A stretch of DNA of 64,000 nt. Origin: Streptomyces griseochromogenes (GTDB lineage: Bacteria > Actinomycetota > Actinomycetes > Streptomycetales > Streptomycetaceae). The stretch spans positions 8,742,001-8,806,000 of the forward strand of contig NZ_CP016279.1 in the NCBI RefSeq assembly GCF_001542625.1, in the 5' to 3' direction. Positions within the stretch are counted from its first letter, which is position 1; each line of letters starts with the position of its first letter. This document shows positions 25,409-33,301 of this stretch, in pieces. The notes below the pieces were generated by a model. The model did no database searches. It was given only the letters and a program-made list of their open reading frames with translations, and was not told the origin of the DNA. The position numbers and the translations under genes are program-made.

Positions 25409-25589
25409 ACGGCGGCCTCCTTCTGCGGTTCCCCGCGTTTGCCGTCACCTCCTGCTGGAAGTGAAGGCCGGACGGGCGGGCCCGCGCATGCGGAGCGGGG
25501 CGAACGGGTGAAGGGGCCGGTTGTCAGTGGCATCGGCGACCATGAGGGCAGGACAGCGCGGACGGGACGGACGGGACGGGAAGGCCGGC

Positions 25590-26774
25590 ATGAGCGACGT
25601 ACGACGGCGGCACATCGGTACGGCTGAGCGGCGGGCCCGGCTGGCCCTGCGGCACCGCCTCGCGCCCACCGCCCGGGCGACGGACCCCGAGGAGGTCGCC
25701 GCCTCCCTGGTGGCGCTGCACGGCACGGACCCGGCGACGGTGTTCCTGGCGGTGGCGGCGCGGCTGGCCGACCCGGCCAAGGCGGTCCCGGAGACGGAGC
25801 GGGCGCTGTACGAGGACCGCGCGCTCGTCCGCATGCACGGTATGCGCCACACGGTGTTCGTGTTCCCGACGGAGCTGACGGCGGTCGTGCACGCCTCGAC
25901 GGGCCTCACGGTGGCGGCCCGTGAACGCGCCTCGCTCCTCAAGGACATGGCCAAGGCGGGCGCCCCCGACGCGGCCTGGCTGGCGGAGGTCGAGACGGCC
26001 ACGCTGGCCGCGCTGGCCCGGCGCGGCCAGGCGACGGCGGCGGAGCTGGCGGCGGACGAGCCGCGTCTGCGCGAGCAGTTCGTGTACGCGGCCGGGAAGA
26101 GCTACGAGGGCGTGCACACGGTCTCCTCGCGCCTGCTGCGCGTCCTCGGCGTCGAGGGCAAGGTGGTCCGCGGCCGACCGCTGGGCTCGTGGACGTCCAG
26201 CCAGTTCCGCTGGGCACCGGCACCGGAGCACCCGGAGCTGGACGCGGCCCGGGCGCAGGCGGACCTGCTGGACAGGTGGCTGAGAGTCTGCGGCCCGGCG
26301 ACGGAGGCGGACCTGAAGTGGTGGACGGGCTGGCGGGTGACGGAGGTCCGCAGGGCCCTGTCCGCCGTCGGCGCGCGGGAGGTGACCCTGGACGAGGGCA
26401 CGGGCTACGTCGCCGACGGTGACGCGGACCCGGTTCGGGCGCCCGAGGAGCCCTGGGCGGCCCTGCTCCCCGCCCTGGACCCGACGGCCATGGCCTGGCA
26501 GCGGCGCGACTGGTACCTCGCGCCGGAACTGCGCGGGGACCTCTTCGACCGCAGCGGCAACGTGGGTCCGACGGTGTGGTGGAACGGCCGGGTGGTGGGC
26601 GGCTGGGCCCAGCGCGCCGACGGCGAGATCGTCTGGCGCGTCACCGAGGAGGGCGCGCGCCGGGAGGCCGAGGCGGCGGTCGCGGCGGAGGCCGGGCGGT
26701 TGCGGGGGTGGCTGGGGGCGACGCGGGTGACTCCTCGGTTCCGTACGCCGCTGGAGCGGGAGTTGACGGCGTGA
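25590..26774 (+). CDS. Winged-helix DNA-binding (HTH_42 / AlkZ-like) protein
   Basis: A 394-residue protein of the HTH_42 (winged helix DNA-binding, AlkZ/YcaQ-like) family. Characteristic elements are LALRHRLAP...EEVAASLVALHGTDPATVFLAV near the N-terminus, YEDRALVRMHGMRHTVFVFP, and SRLLRVLGVEGKVVRGRPLGSW in the centre. In AlkZ/YcaQ this fold unhooks interstrand crosslinks as a DNA glycosylase through a QxQ motif; I did not find a clear QxQ here, so the activity is open. ATG 25590 was chosen from the conserved start. A palindromic terminator follows the stop. Confidence 0.8.
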   Translation: MSDVRRRHIGTAERRARLALRHRLAPTARATDPEEVAASLVALHGTDPATVFLAVAARLADPAKAVPETERALYEDRALVRMHGMRHTVFVFPTELTAVVHASTGLTVAARERASLLKDMAKAGAPDAAWLAEVETATLAALARRGQATAAELAADEPRLREQFVYAAGKSYEGVHTVSSRLLRVLGVEGKVVRGRPLGSWTSSQFRWAPAPEHPELDAARAQADLLDRWLRVCGPATEADLKWWTGWRVTEVRRALSAVGAREVTLDEGTGYVADGDADPVRAPEEPWAALLPALDPTAMAWQRRDWYLAPELRGDLFDRSGNVGPTVWWNGRVVGGWAQRADGEIVWRVTEEGARREAEAAVAAEAGRLRGWLGATRVTPRFRTPLERELTA

Positions 26775-26806
26775 GGTGGGTCTTCGGCCTGCGGTGGCGA
26801 CGGCGT

Positions 26807-26834
26807 CGGGTGCCCCGGCAGCGCGGGGCACCCG
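26807..26834. terminator. Terminator between convergent genes
   Basis: Arms cgggtgcccc (26807-26816) and ggggcacccg (26825-26834) around an 8-base loop, located between the winged-helix gene and the convergent gene at 26844. Confidence 0.8.
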
Positions 26835-26843
26835 GCGCCGGCC

Positions 26844-27158
26844 TCACCGGCTGTAGCGCATGAACGCCCGCACCATGTGGCACGTCGTGTCCGACGGCGG
26901 GTGCACGCCGATCTCCTCCGCCGTGCTGCGGATGGTCTCGTTGCGGGCCTGGTTCGGCAGGTAGACCCCGGAGTCGAGCAGGGCTATGGCGAGGCGCATG
27001 GCCTTCAGGCGCCGGTTGTGCGTGACGTACCACTCGCGCGGCCGCCCGGCCGGGAGCGGACGCTTCTCCGTCGGTGTGTAGGGCGAGTCGAACAGCACGG
27101 AACGCTTGGCGGTGGACTGGGTCGGCAGCGGCTTGGACTTCAGGGCGGCAGCGGGCAC
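26844..27158 (-). CDS. Conserved hypothetical protein
   Basis: A 104-residue basic protein without signal or membrane segments: a Lys/Pro-rich N-terminus (LKSKPLPTQSTAKRSVLFDSPYTP) and a helical C-terminal half (RLKAMRLAIALLDSGVYLPNQ ... AEEIGVHPPSDTTCHMVRAFMRYSR). No family recognised. The start is uncertain: the aggagg site abuts ATG 27164 with no spacing but sits 6 bases before GTG 27158, so GTG is preferred. About 210 bases upstream are gene-free. Confidence 0.55.
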   Translation of the reverse strand: MPAAALKSKPLPTQSTAKRSVLFDSPYTPTEKRPLPAGRPREWYVTHNRRLKAMRLAIALLDSGVYLPNQARNETIRSTAEEIGVHPPSDTTCHMVRAFMRYSR

Positions 27159-27373
27159 GGGCATCCTCCTGTCGTGGTCAGGGCACCCGCCGGAACTCCC
27201 GGCGACGCCCTCGAACACTGCCTCTATTCTACTGGCCGGCACTGACATCCAGACAGTCCGCAGGGTGCGGCAAACGTCCAGGTGAGAAAATGAATTGAGG
27301 CCCCGTCACAGCAGGTTCGGGTGAGGCGCGCGAGGCGCCGGATAATTCGAACAGAGCCATCGGTGAAGGGGCG

Positions 27374-28891
27374 TCAGCCCGGGCCGGGGCCGGCCATGGC
27401 CCGGGCACGCAAGGCACGTTTGTCCACCTTGCCGTTCGCGGTGAGGGGCAGGCGCCGCGTCCACCAGACGGCGGTCGGCCGGTGTGCCGGGGCGAGCCTC
27501 TCCGCCACCAGTGCGCATGCCTCGGCGGCGGCCTTCCGGCTCGCCGCGCGGCCGGGTGCCGGCACGAGGAAGGCGCAGACCTCCTCGCCCGTCCCGGCAC
27601 TGGGTCTGCCGACCACGGCGGCCTGGGTGACGGCGGGGTGCCGGGCGAGGGCCGCTTCGACGGGCAGGCTGTAGACGTTGTCCCCGTCGACCACCACCAT
27701 GTCCTTGGCCCGGTCGTCGAGGTAGAGATAGCCCTCGCCGTCGAGGTGTCCGAGGTCGCCGGTGCGCAGCCACCCGTCCCGCAGCACCTCGGCCGTGAGG
27801 TCGGGCCGCATCCAGTAGCCCGACATCAGGGCGGCCGAGCGCACCCATACGTCGCCGGTCCGTCCGGCGGGCAGGGGCCGCCCGGCCTCCCCTGCCTCCC
27901 GTATCTCGATCTCCACGCCGGCCGCCGGGCGGCCCGCCGAGCCGAGCAGCCAGGGCCGGTCCGCGACGGCCGCCGTGTGATCGGCGGGGTCCAGCCGGGT
28001 GACGACCGCGGCCTCGGTCGTTCCGTAGCCCTGCTGCCAGCGACAGCCCCAGGCGGCGACCGCCTGCCGCAGCCGCTGCGGCAGGATCGGCGCAGCGCCG
28101 TAGCTGATCGCTTCGAGGCCCTCGATCCCTTCGGCGGTGCGGGGGTCCTCGAGGAGCCGGTAGATCATGGGCGGCATCAGATAGGTCGACGCGGGCCCCA
28201 GCCTCCGGCACGCGGCCGCGAGCCGCCCCGCGTCGAAGGCGGACAGCACTTCCACCCGCCCGCCGGCCCGCCACTGTTCCAGACAGCGGCCGCCGGAGCG
28301 TGCGGCCAGGGAGGTCACCGACACGAAGGTCCCTGGATCGCGATCCCCTTCGGTGCCGTACGCACCGGAACGCGCCGCCAGCGCGCGGAAGGTGGTGGCG
28401 ACGCCCTTGGGCCTGCCGGTGGTGCCTCCCGTGTACGTCACGCGGGCGATGTCGTCCTCGCGGGCCGCGAGGGGCACCGCGACCGCCTCACGACGCGCGG
28501 CCCGCCCGAGCAGCTCGGCCAGAGCCAGCCGCGGTGCGCCCGTGTCCGGCACCGGAACGCCGTGCACCACCAGTCGCGGGCGGCAGTCCCGGAGCAGATG
28601 CTCCACTCCGTACGTGGACGCGTCCCGCACCACCAGGGTCAACCGCGCGCCGAGGACATGGGCGGCGGTCCGCAGGAGCAGGGCCTGGGCCCGGTTCTCG
28701 CCCAGCACACACGCCAGGCCGGATCCGCGGCACACCCCCGCGTCGCCCAGCACACCGGCGATCCGGTAGACCTCCGCGAGCAGTGCGCCATGGTCGAGCA
28801 CACGACCGCCGAGGCCGAAGCCCCCGAGCGCCGGGCGTCCGACGTGACCCTCCAGCCCCTCGACGAGCCGGGTCACGTATGCCGCCGCCAC
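27374..28891 (-). CDS. AMP-dependent acyl-CoA synthetase/ligase
   Basis: A 505-residue member of the ANL adenylate-forming family, predicted to activate a carboxylic acid with ATP and transfer it to CoA. The P-loop YTGGTTGRPKG (about 150-160), the motif QQGYGTTEAAVV, the hinge region DGWLRTGDLGHLDGEGYLY and the C-terminal lysine motif LTANGKVDKRALRA are all present. The start is GTG at 28891 (MAAAYVTRLVEGLEG), with a weak gggagc site. No acyl carrier or ketosynthase is beside it, so it is an orphan; fatty acid or aromatic substrate cannot be told. Confidence 0.85.
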   Translation of the reverse strand: MAAAYVTRLVEGLEGHVGRPALGGFGLGGRVLDHGALLAEVYRIAGVLGDAGVCRGSGLACVLGENRAQALLLRTAAHVLGARLTLVVRDASTYGVEHLLRDCRPRLVVHGVPVPDTGAPRLALAELLGRAARREAVAVPLAAREDDIARVTYTGGTTGRPKGVATTFRALAARSGAYGTEGDRDPGTFVSVTSLAARSGGRCLEQWRAGGRVEVLSAFDAGRLAAACRRLGPASTYLMPPMIYRLLEDPRTAEGIEGLEAISYGAAPILPQRLRQAVAAWGCRWQQGYGTTEAAVVTRLDPADHTAAVADRPWLLGSAGRPAAGVEIEIREAGEAGRPLPAGRTGDVWVRSAALMSGYWMRPDLTAEVLRDGWLRTGDLGHLDGEGYLYLDDRAKDMVVVDGDNVYSLPVEAALARHPAVTQAAVVGRPSAGTGEEVCAFLVPAPGRAASRKAAAEACALVAERLAPAHRPTAVWWTRRLPLTANGKVDKRALRARAMAGPGPG

Positions 28892-28995
28892 GCTCCCATG
28901 GAAAGCCCAGGAGAGCCATGAGGCAACATGAGGCCATTTACCATGACACCGGACGGCGACCGAGGCGAGAGACGCTTCTCCCCTACCGTGGTCCC

Positions 28996-29364
28996 ATGGA
29001 AATCTGGATCAATCCCGCCTGCTCCAAGTGCCGCAGCGCGATCAGCCTGCTCGATGCCGAGGGAGCCGACTACACCGTCCGCCGCTATCTGGAGGACGTG
29101 CCGAGCGCGGACGAGATCAAGGCCGTGCTCGAACGGCTCGGTCTCGAGCCGTGGGACATCACCCGCACCCAGGAGGCCGCGGCCAAGGAGCTGGGGCTCA
29201 AGGAGTGGGCCCGGGACGAGACTTCGCGGGACCGGTGGATCACGGCCCTCGCCGAGCACCCCAAGCTCATCCAGCGCCCGATCATCACCGCCGACGACGG
29301 AACCGCCCTGGTGGCGCGCACCGACGAGGCCGTGCAGGAGGCGCTCTCCCGGAGCGAGAGCTGA
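28996..29364 (+). CDS. ArsC-family (Spx/arsenate reductase-like) protein
   Basis: A 122-residue thioredoxin-fold protein with the active-site segment NPACSKCRSAISLLD, and C-terminal IQRPIITADDGTALVARTDEAV, as in glutaredoxin-coupled arsenate reductases of the ArsC/YffB group. No ars operon genes (arsB, arsR) are near, so the real substrate may differ. ATG 28996 is the first start before the conserved MEIWINPACSKC. Upstream overlaps no real gene; it is divergent from the ligase gene. Confidence 0.85.
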   Translation: MEIWINPACSKCRSAISLLDAEGADYTVRRYLEDVPSADEIKAVLERLGLEPWDITRTQEAAAKELGLKEWARDETSRDRWITALAEHPKLIQRPIITADDGTALVARTDEAVQEALSRSES

Positions 29365-29390
29365 AGCAGGCTCAACTTCACTGTGACGCA

Positions 29391-29426
29391 GGTTACTTCA
29401 GTTACTCCTGCAACCGCTGAGTAACC
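29391..29426. promoter_or_regulatory. Inverted repeat before the secreted protein at 29485
   Basis: ggttact (29391-29397) and agtaacc (29420-29426) form a 7-bp dyad with a 22-base spacer, 59 bases before the start. Seen in the sequence; a role is inferred from its position only. Confidence 0.35.
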
Positions 29427-29484
29427 CCGTTCGGTATCTCGTACATAGCGGCGTACGCACCCCTACCTCTTCAGGAGGCGCGTT

Positions 29485-30234
29485 ATGTCGCGCAGGAGAA
29501 CTCTCAGCACGAAGAAGAAGATCGCGCTGCTCGTCAGTGCCGCGGCGGTGGCGGGCGGCGGGGCCTTCGCGCTGGCGTCCACCTCGAACGCCGCGCAGAG
29601 CCCGCAGAACGCCAAGACGCTGTCCGCCGGGGACTCGAACGTCTGCCAGGGGCTGGCCACGGCCCATGGCAACAACGACAAGTTCATCGCGGACCAGAAG
29701 GCACATCCGGACGCGCAGTCGGCGGCCCGGATCGCCAACCGCGAGGCGGTCCTCAAGCAGATCGAGGTCCAGCAGAAGGCGGCCGGCTGCACGGTTGGGG
29801 AGTCGGCTCAGGGCTCCCAGGCGGCGCAGAACGGCAACGCCCAGCAGGGCAACGGTCAGCAGATGGGCCACCAGGGCAAGGGCCAGCAGGGTAACGGGCA
29901 GCAGGGCAACGGGCAGCAGGCGGGTCAGCAGGGCGCGCAGGGCGGTGCCGCGGGGGACAACGGCGCAGGCGCCGCCGCGGCCTCCGGTCAGCAGGTGTGC
30001 AAGGGCTCGACCGTCACGCTCTCCGGCGAGGGCGGCGCCCCGGCCGCATCCAGCGGCACGTTCCCGGCGGGGACGACCCTGAAGGTCACCAACCTGGACA
30101 ACAACAAGTCCACCACGGTGAAGGTCACTTCCCCCTCCGGCAGTTGCGTCCTGCTCAACAACGCGGCCTTCGAACAGGTCCGGGAGCCGGGCAAGTTCCT
30201 CATCCGCCACGCGGTGATCGAGAAGGTGGGGTGA
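29485..30234 (+). CDS. Secreted protein: helical Cys module, Gln/Gly/Asn linker, double-psi-barrel-like domain
   Basis: A 249-residue secreted protein. Signal peptide about 1-37 (MSRRRTLSTKKKIALLVSAAAVAGGGAFALA, cleaved after SNA). Next a short helical module closed by two cysteines (NVCQGLA ... KAAGCTVGE), a linker of Gln, Gly and Asn repeats (QQGNGQQ repeated, about 110-160), and a C-terminal domain (about 165-249) with FPAGTTLKVTNLDNNKSTTV and LNNAAFEQVREPGKFLIRHAVIEKV, which resembles RlpA/expansin-like double-psi beta barrels. The ATG at 29485 has an aggaggcg site. Its architecture is shared with the DUF1996 protein at 37104. Wall or septum binding is an inference. Confidence 0.65.
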   Translation: MSRRRTLSTKKKIALLVSAAAVAGGGAFALASTSNAAQSPQNAKTLSAGDSNVCQGLATAHGNNDKFIADQKAHPDAQSAARIANREAVLKQIEVQQKAAGCTVGESAQGSQAAQNGNAQQGNGQQMGHQGKGQQGNGQQGNGQQAGQQGAQGGAAGDNGAGAAAASGQQVCKGSTVTLSGEGGAPAASSGTFPAGTTLKVTNLDNNKSTTVKVTSPSGSCVLLNNAAFEQVREPGKFLIRHAVIEKVG

Positions 30235-30237
30235 GGC

Positions 30238-31098
30238 TCAGCGGACCGACAGGAAGTCGGTGAGGCGGCGGGCCAGGGCGGCGGGTGCTGCCTGCGGCAG
30301 CGCGTGGTGTGAGACATCCGGCAGTACGGCGGTCTCCACGTGCGGCAGCATCGCGGCGGCCCGGGCGGCCACCTCACGGGAGTCATGGGTCCTGCTGTTC
30401 GCGGCCACGAGCAGCAGGACCGGCACGTCCAGGGCGCGCAGCGCCTCGGGCGACGGCCGCGGTCCCGTCACCGGCTTTGCGGACGGAAATCCCGCGGCCG
30501 CCTCCTGGAGGGTGAGCCAGTCGGGGTCCAGGGCGGCCCCTCCCCCGGTCTCCCACTCCAGGAAGGCGCGGACCCGGCGGGGCGAGGGCCGCAGCAGCAT
30601 CGGCAGGGCATGGAGCAGGTACGCCGCCCGGTATCCGGCGAAGCACTGGGTCGGGTCCAGGAGGAACAGGCGGCGTACCCGGGACGGTGCGCGCAGCGCG
30701 TAGTGCAGGGCGATCCAGGCGCCGTAGGAGTGTCCGCCCAGGTCGGTGCCGGCCACGCCGAGGCCGTCCAGGAGAGCGTCCAGCCAGGCGGCCAGGTCGG
30801 CGACCGTGCGGGGGTGACGGTCGGCGGCCGGGGCGCTCAGGCCCGGGGCGCCGATCAGGTCGGGGGCGTAGATGCGGCGGGTCCGGGCCAGTTCCGCGGT
30901 CTGGGCGTACCAGGACACCGAGGTCGCCGGGCCGCCGCCGGGCAGCAGGAACAGCGCGGGCGCTTCGCGCGGGCCGCAGGCGTTGACCCGGGTGTCGCCG
31001 AAGGGCGTGGCGACCGTCAGCGCCTCGTGCCGGGCGGGCCATTTCGCCAGGACGTCGTCGTACGCGCCCCGGAAGACCTCGCTGTCGTATCCGGTCAT
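30238..31098 (-). CDS. Alpha/beta-fold hydrolase
   Basis: A 286-residue hydrolase with LFLLPGGGPATSVSW (oxyanion region), nucleophile motif GGHSYGAW (Ser about 145), and a His near the C-terminus in LPDVSHHALPQAAP. The acid residue is probably in the VLLLVAANSRTHD region. No substrate signature. ATG 31098. It is divergent from a MarR regulator, with an operator-like dyad in the 69 bases between, so the regulator likely controls it. It is convergent with, and 3 bases from, the secreted protein gene. Confidence 0.85.
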   Translation of the reverse strand: MTGYDSEVFRGAYDDVLAKWPARHEALTVATPFGDTRVNACGPREAPALFLLPGGGPATSVSWYAQTAELARTRRIYAPDLIGAPGLSAPAADRHPRTVADLAAWLDALLDGLGVAGTDLGGHSYGAWIALHYALRAPSRVRRLFLLDPTQCFAGYRAAYLLHALPMLLRPSPRRVRAFLEWETGGGAALDPDWLTLQEAAAGFPSAKPVTGPRPSPEALRALDVPVLLLVAANSRTHDSREVAARAAAMLPHVETAVLPDVSHHALPQAAPAALARRLTDFLSVR

Positions 31099-31110
31099 GG
31101 GACCGCCCCC

Positions 31111-31151
31111 TATTATCTCGTTCAGCAAGATATTCGCTCGGCGAGATAATA
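31111..31151. promoter_or_regulatory. MarR-type operator between the hydrolase and marR genes
   Basis: tattatctcg (31111-31120) and cgagataata (31142-31151) form a perfect 10-bp dyad. Within it tatctcg-ttcag-caagata is a second, shorter dyad (6 of 7 pairs). Such AT-rich dyads in divergent gaps are typical MarR sites; role inferred. Confidence 0.65.
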
Positions 31152-31167
31152 ACCTCGGAGGCCCCGC

Positions 31168-31662
31168 GTGCAGCCCGATATGGAGATCGTCCACCTGCTG
31201 CGTGCCGCGGCCGTCGAACTCGGCCTGCACAGCGCCCGGTTCGCGCAGCACAACGGCATGCACCCCACGGACGTACGCGCCCTGATCGCGCTGATGGACG
31301 CGCGGCGGGCGGGCGCGGAGACGACCGCGGGGCGGCTCGGGGCCGCGCTCGGGCTCAACTCGGCGGGAACCACGGCGCTGCTCGACCGGCTGGAGCGGGC
31401 GGGCCATGTGCGGCGGGTGCGCGGGGAGACCGACCGGCGCAGGGTCGTCGTGGAGGTGACGGACGGCGCCGTGGACCTCGGGTGGGCCTTCTTCGGGCCG
31501 CTGATCGAGCGGTCGGTGGAACTGCTGCGCGGCTACGACGACCATCAGCGGGCCGCGATCCGGGACTTCCTCGACGGGGTGCGGACGGCCGCGGCGGAGG
31601 GCACCCATACCCCGCCCACCGACACCTCACAACGTGAGCCGCAGCACGGAAACACCAGGTAA
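31168..31662 (+). CDS. MarR-family transcriptional regulator
   Basis: A 164-residue winged-helix regulator: RLGAALGLNSAGTTALLDRLERAGHVRRVRGETDRRRVVVEVT is the recognition and wing region (about 53-95). N- and C-terminal helices (VHLLRAAAVELG and RAAIRDFLDGV) form the dimer domain. Start is GTG 31168 (MQPDMEIVHLLRAA). It is divergent from the alpha/beta hydrolase, with the dyad between. Its stop lies inside the GlnR-like site for glnII. Confidence 0.87.
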   Translation: MQPDMEIVHLLRAAAVELGLHSARFAQHNGMHPTDVRALIALMDARRAGAETTAGRLGAALGLNSAGTTALLDRLERAGHVRRVRGETDRRRVVVEVTDGAVDLGWAFFGPLIERSVELLRGYDDHQRAAIRDFLDGVRTAAAEGTHTPPTDTSQREPQHGNTR

Positions 31663-31696
31663 CACGGGGTTCACACACGAGCAATGACCGGGAAAT
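31659..31696 (+). promoter_or_regulatory. GlnR-type site upstream of glnII
   Basis: Four pentamers on the strict 11-base period: gtaac (31659-31663), ttcac (31670-31674), gcaat (31681-31685), gaaat (31692-31696). The outer two match the GlnR consensus and the inner two are weak. It overlaps the marR stop codon and ends 105 bases before the glnII start. Confidence 0.75.
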
Positions 31697-31801
31697 CGCC
31701 TGTTGACAGGCTGCCGGGCAGTTCGACGCGGCGCCCCGGTGCCGCAGCGCCGCAGCACCCGCACCGAGTGCGCCCGACCCACCCCCGAAGGATGTGTCCC
31801 C

Positions 31802-32833
31802 GTGACCTTCAAGGCCGAGTACATCTGGATCGACGGCACCGCGCCGACGGCCAAGCTCCGTTCGAAGACGAAGATCATCACGGGTGCCCCGGCCGGTCTC
31901 GACGCGCTGCCGATCTGGGGCTTCGACGGGTCCTCCACCAACCAGGCCGAGGGCCACTCCTCGGACCGCGTGCTCAAGCCGGTCTTCACCTGCCCGGACC
32001 CGATCCGCGGCGGCGACGACGTCCTGGTGCTGTGCGAGGTCCTCGACATCGACATGACCCCGCACCGCTCCAACACGCGTGCCGCGCTGGCCGAGGTCGC
32101 CGAGCGGTTCGGCGCGCAGGAGCCGATCTTCGGCATCGAGCAGGAGTACACCTTCTTCGACGGCGCCCGTCCGCTGGGCTTCCCCGAGGGCGGCTTCCCG
32201 GCCCCGCAGGGCGGCTACTACTGCGGTGTCGGCGCCGACGAGATCTTCGGCCGCGAGATCGTCGAGGCCCACCTGGAGAACTGCCTGAAGGCCGGTCTCG
32301 CCATCTCCGGCATCAACGCCGAGGTCATGCCCGGCCAGTGGGAGTTCCAGGTCGGCCCGGTCTCCCCGCTGGAGGTCTCCGACCAGCTGTGGGTGGCCCG
32401 TTGGCTGCTCTACCGCACCGCCGAGGACTTCGGCGTCTCCGCGACCCTGGACCCGAAGCCCGTCAAGGGCGACTGGAACGGCGCGGGCGCGCACACCAAC
32501 TTCTCGACCAAGGCGATGCGCGAGGGCTACGAGGCGATCATCACCGCCTGCGAATCGCTCGGCGAGGGCTCCAAGCCGCTCGACCACGTCAAGAACTACG
32601 GCGCCGGCATCGACGACCGTCTGACGGGCCTGCACGAGACCGCCCCGTGGGACAAGTTCTCCTACGGCGTCTCCGACCGCGGTGCCTCGGTCCGCATCCC
32701 GTGGCAGGTCGAGAAGGACGGCAAGGGCTACATCGAGGACCGCCGCCCGAACGCCAACGTCGACCCGTACGTGGTGACCCGCCTGCTGGTGGACACCTGC
32801 TGCGCCGCGCTGGAGAAGGCCGGCCAGGTCTGA
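31802..32833 (+). CDS. glnII: Glutamine synthetase type II (GSII)
   Basis: A 343-residue eukaryotic-type glutamine synthetase. Features: LPIWGFDGSSTNQAEGHSSD, IFGIEQEYTFFDG, GQWEFQVGPVSPLEVSDQLWVARWLLYR, and the ATP-site DPKPVKGDWNGAGAHTNFS. GSII is not adenylylated by GlnE and is feedback controlled; in Streptomyces it is expressed under nitrogen limitation through GlnR. The GTG at 31802 follows a gaagga-type site. A terminator hairpin follows. Streptomyces are among the bacteria that keep both GSI and GSII. Confidence 0.97.
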   Translation: MTFKAEYIWIDGTAPTAKLRSKTKIITGAPAGLDALPIWGFDGSSTNQAEGHSSDRVLKPVFTCPDPIRGGDDVLVLCEVLDIDMTPHRSNTRAALAEVAERFGAQEPIFGIEQEYTFFDGARPLGFPEGGFPAPQGGYYCGVGADEIFGREIVEAHLENCLKAGLAISGINAEVMPGQWEFQVGPVSPLEVSDQLWVARWLLYRTAEDFGVSATLDPKPVKGDWNGAGAHTNFSTKAMREGYEAIITACESLGEGSKPLDHVKNYGAGIDDRLTGLHETAPWDKFSYGVSDRGASVRIPWQVEKDGKGYIEDRRPNANVDPYVVTRLLVDTCCAALEKAGQV

Positions 32834-32850
32834 TCCGTCCCGCTTCGCGA

Positions 32851-32881
32851 AGGGGCGCCCGCCGTCACGGTGGGCGCCCCT
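32851..32881 (+). terminator. Terminator of glnII
   Basis: Arms aggggcgccc (32851-32860) and gggcgcccct (32872-32881) with an internal ccg-tca-cgg extension, 18 bases after the stop. Confidence 0.85.
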
Positions 32882-33060
32882 GCCGCGTTCTCGTCCGGAT
32901 GCCGAGACGGCGTGCCGGGCCGGGCAACCGGCGGGAAGCCGCTGATCAGGCGGATCATGTGCCCCGAAGGGAGGTGGGCGACGTCAACTCCGTACCAAGG
33001 AAGCGTCCAAGCAGTGAGAGAAGCCTGCTGCCCCGGACCCCTGTCTGCTTCAATGGACCC

Positions 33061-33183
33061 ATGGCCAGCTACCGGAACACCACCGCGACGGGTCGCCATG
33101 ACCTCGAGCCGTTCTGGCCCTCCCGTCAGCACCACGACTTCGACCGGGTGTGTTGCCGCGCGATGAACGCGCGGGCCCTCTAA
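33061..33183 (+). CDS. Putative 40-residue leader peptide with Cys-Cys codons
   Basis: A 40-residue open frame ending R-Q-H-H-D-F-D-R-V-C-C-R-A-M, close to the Streptomyces leader-peptide pattern (Arg-x-His-x-Asp-Leu-x-Arg-Val-x-Cys/Ser) known before sulphur genes and regulators. ATG at 33061 sits next to the sequence tcaatggaccc, without an SD; it might be leaderless. A hairpin (33156-33174) begins at the last base of the second Cys codon. It precedes the winged-helix gene by 118 bases. I infer cysteine-sensing attenuation; no proof in the sequence. Confidence 0.5.
   Translation: MASYRNTTATGRHDLEPFWPSRQHHDFDRVCCRAMNARAL
33156..33174 (+). promoter_or_regulatory. Hairpin at the Cys-Cys codons of the leader peptide
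   Basis: A perfect 7-bp stem ccgcgcg / cgcgcgg with loop atgaa. It starts within the second Cys codon (tgc at 33154-33156), so a ribosome paused at the cysteine codons would cover its left arm. Confidence 0.5.
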
Positions 33184-33301
33184 AGCCGTACACCCGGCCT
33201 TCGGCCAGCGCGAAACGACGTACGTCCCCCGGCGCCCCCGACCACACATCGCGGCCGCCGTCCCGCCCGACGGACCCCTCGCGCGAAAGAGCAGACCTCT
33301 C

